From Geothrix sp. (GTDB taxonomy: Bacteria > Acidobacteriota > Holophagae > Holophagales > Holophagaceae): 64,000 nt of DNA. The notes under the pieces are model-generated. The model was not told the origin of the DNA, made no database searches, and saw only the letters and a program-made list of their open reading frames with translations. How positions within the stretch are numbered: position 1 is the stretch's first letter; each line of letters opens with the position of its first letter. The DNA lies in the NCBI GenBank assembly GCA_030681515.1, contig JAUXSE010000022.1:1-64000 (forward strand), given 5' to 3'. This document shows positions 63,358 through 64,000 of this stretch, piece by piece. Position numbers and translations under genes: made by a program.

Positions 63358-64000
63358 TTGACCGATTCCCACTACCTTCTCCGCTTCGACGATATCTGTC
63401 CCACCATGAACTGGGTGGTGTGGGAAGCGATTGAACGCCATCTGGTGCTGCACCAGGTGCGGCCCATCCTCGCGGTCGTTCCGGACAACCGCGATCCGAA
63501 ACTCATGTGGGGCCCCCCCGTTCCTGACTTCTGGGACCGTGTCCGGCGCTGGCAGGGCATGGGATACACCATCGCCTTGCATGGCTACCAGCATGTCTAT
63601 GTCAATCGGGAACGGGGGATGACGAGGTTGACACCCAACAGCGAGTTCGCCGGCCTCCCCTACGAGGAACAAAAGGCCAAGCTTGAGAAAGCATTGGCCA
63701 TCTTCGGGGAACAGGGAATCCGGGTTGATGCCTTCGTGGCTCCCTCCCATTCCTTCGATCGCACCACCCTGACGGTGCTCACCGAATTGGGTGTGAAAGT
63801 GATCAGTGATGGTCTGTGGCCCTGGCCTCATGCCGGGGAGGATGGGATGTTCTGGGTGCCCCAGCAGCTTTGGGACTTCCGGCCCAGATCCTCGGGCATC
63901 TGGACCGTATGCAACCACCACAACGCCTGGACGGAACAACAGGTGGAGGCATTCGGGAAGAACCTGGCCATCCACGCTGGGCGGATGACCGACCTTGCCC
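63358..64000 (+). CDS. DUF2334-type polysaccharide deacetylase-like protein (3' end outside window)
   Basis: Reads from TTG 63358 (AGGAG nine bases upstream) to the window edge, so it is incomplete. The first residues LTDSHYLLRFDDICPTMNW carry the DD of the metal site, and later ALHGYQHVY and AFVAPSHSFDRTT give the His and conserved sites of DUF2334, a carbohydrate-esterase-4-like family. An ATG at 63406 would lose the DD motif, so the TTG is preferred. It is probably a deacetylase of the exported polysaccharide, in an operon with the acyltransferase. Confidence 0.85.
   Translation, partial: MTDSHYLLRFDDICPTMNWVVWEAIERHLVLHQVRPILAVVPDNRDPKLMWGPPVPDFWDRVRRWQGMGYTIALHGYQHVYVNRERGMTRLTPNSEFAGLPYEEQKAKLEKALAIFGEQGIRVDAFVAPSHSFDRTTLTVLTELGVKVISDGLWPWPHAGEDGMFWVPQQLWDFRPRSSGIWTVCNHHNAWTEQQVEAFGKNLAIHAGRMTDLA

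Overview
The window is chromosomal DNA of a high-GC, Gram-negative bacterium. The gene content (lptB-rpoN-hpf block, LptC-like LPS-export protein, fused multiheme c/b-type cytochromes, paired DUF3857 proteins, VPS10/BNR-repeat secreted protein, no phage or plasmid functions) suggests an Acidobacteriota member of the Holophaga/Geothrix type. That assignment is inference; no rRNA or tRNA gene was seen to anchor it.

Layout. 0-10.6 kb (minus strand): accA, recJ, an LptC/OstA-like protein, a large BNR-repeat secreted protein, lptB, rpoN and hpf, mostly overlapping or tightly spaced. 10.7-14.6 kb: two coupled DUF3857/transglutaminase-like secreted proteins, the second lacking the catalytic Cys. 14.7-19.9 kb (plus): coaE fused in frame to tldD, then tldE and a phosphohexomutase, closed by a strong bidirectional terminator. 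20-25.3 kb (minus): a respiratory electron-transfer cluster with two proteins that each carry 11 CxxCH hemes joined to a b-type membrane domain, plus three paralogous monoheme cytochromes; CRP/FNR-like palindromes lie upstream. 25.4-30.4 kb: methylmalonyl-CoA mutase large subunit, a YtcJ-type amidohydrolase, rpe and a small anchored protein. 30.4-41.6 kb (minus): a bacterial alpha-2-macroglobulin (Yfa/Mag-type) operon whose macroglobulin keeps a CVEQ thioester motif and which also carries a transpeptidase-like and a SpoIID-like protein. 41.7-51.7 kb: housekeeping and single genes (hutI, DUF465, an orphan peptide-type ABC ATPase, guaB, pyrC, a truncated DUF2007, SnoaL-like, TPR, an alcohol dehydrogenase, a TrmH-type methyltransferase), interspersed with palindromic intergenic repeats.

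51.7-64 kb begins a surface-polysaccharide locus behind an AT-rich leader: a FlaA1/CapD-type nucleotide-sugar dehydratase, an unusual hydroxyisobutyrate-dehydrogenase-like protein fused to a C-terminal LytTR-type DNA-binding domain, a MITE-like element, a GAF/sensor-kinase-like protein, an NtrC-type response regulator, a sigma-54 promoter in front of a Big-domain/pectate-lyase-like secreted protein, a convergent beta-helix protein, a hexapeptide acyltransferase and a DUF2334 deacetylase cut by the window edge. The likely control logic is: sensor protein, NtrC-like activator and RpoN (its gene is also in this window) switch on the secreted lyase-like protein, while the dehydrogenase-LytTR protein may couple a metabolic signal to transcription.

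The most novel-looking items are the dehydrogenase-LytTR fusion, the coaE-tldD fusion, the thioester-bearing macroglobulin operon with cell-wall enzymes, and the duplicated 11-heme c/b cytochrome cluster.
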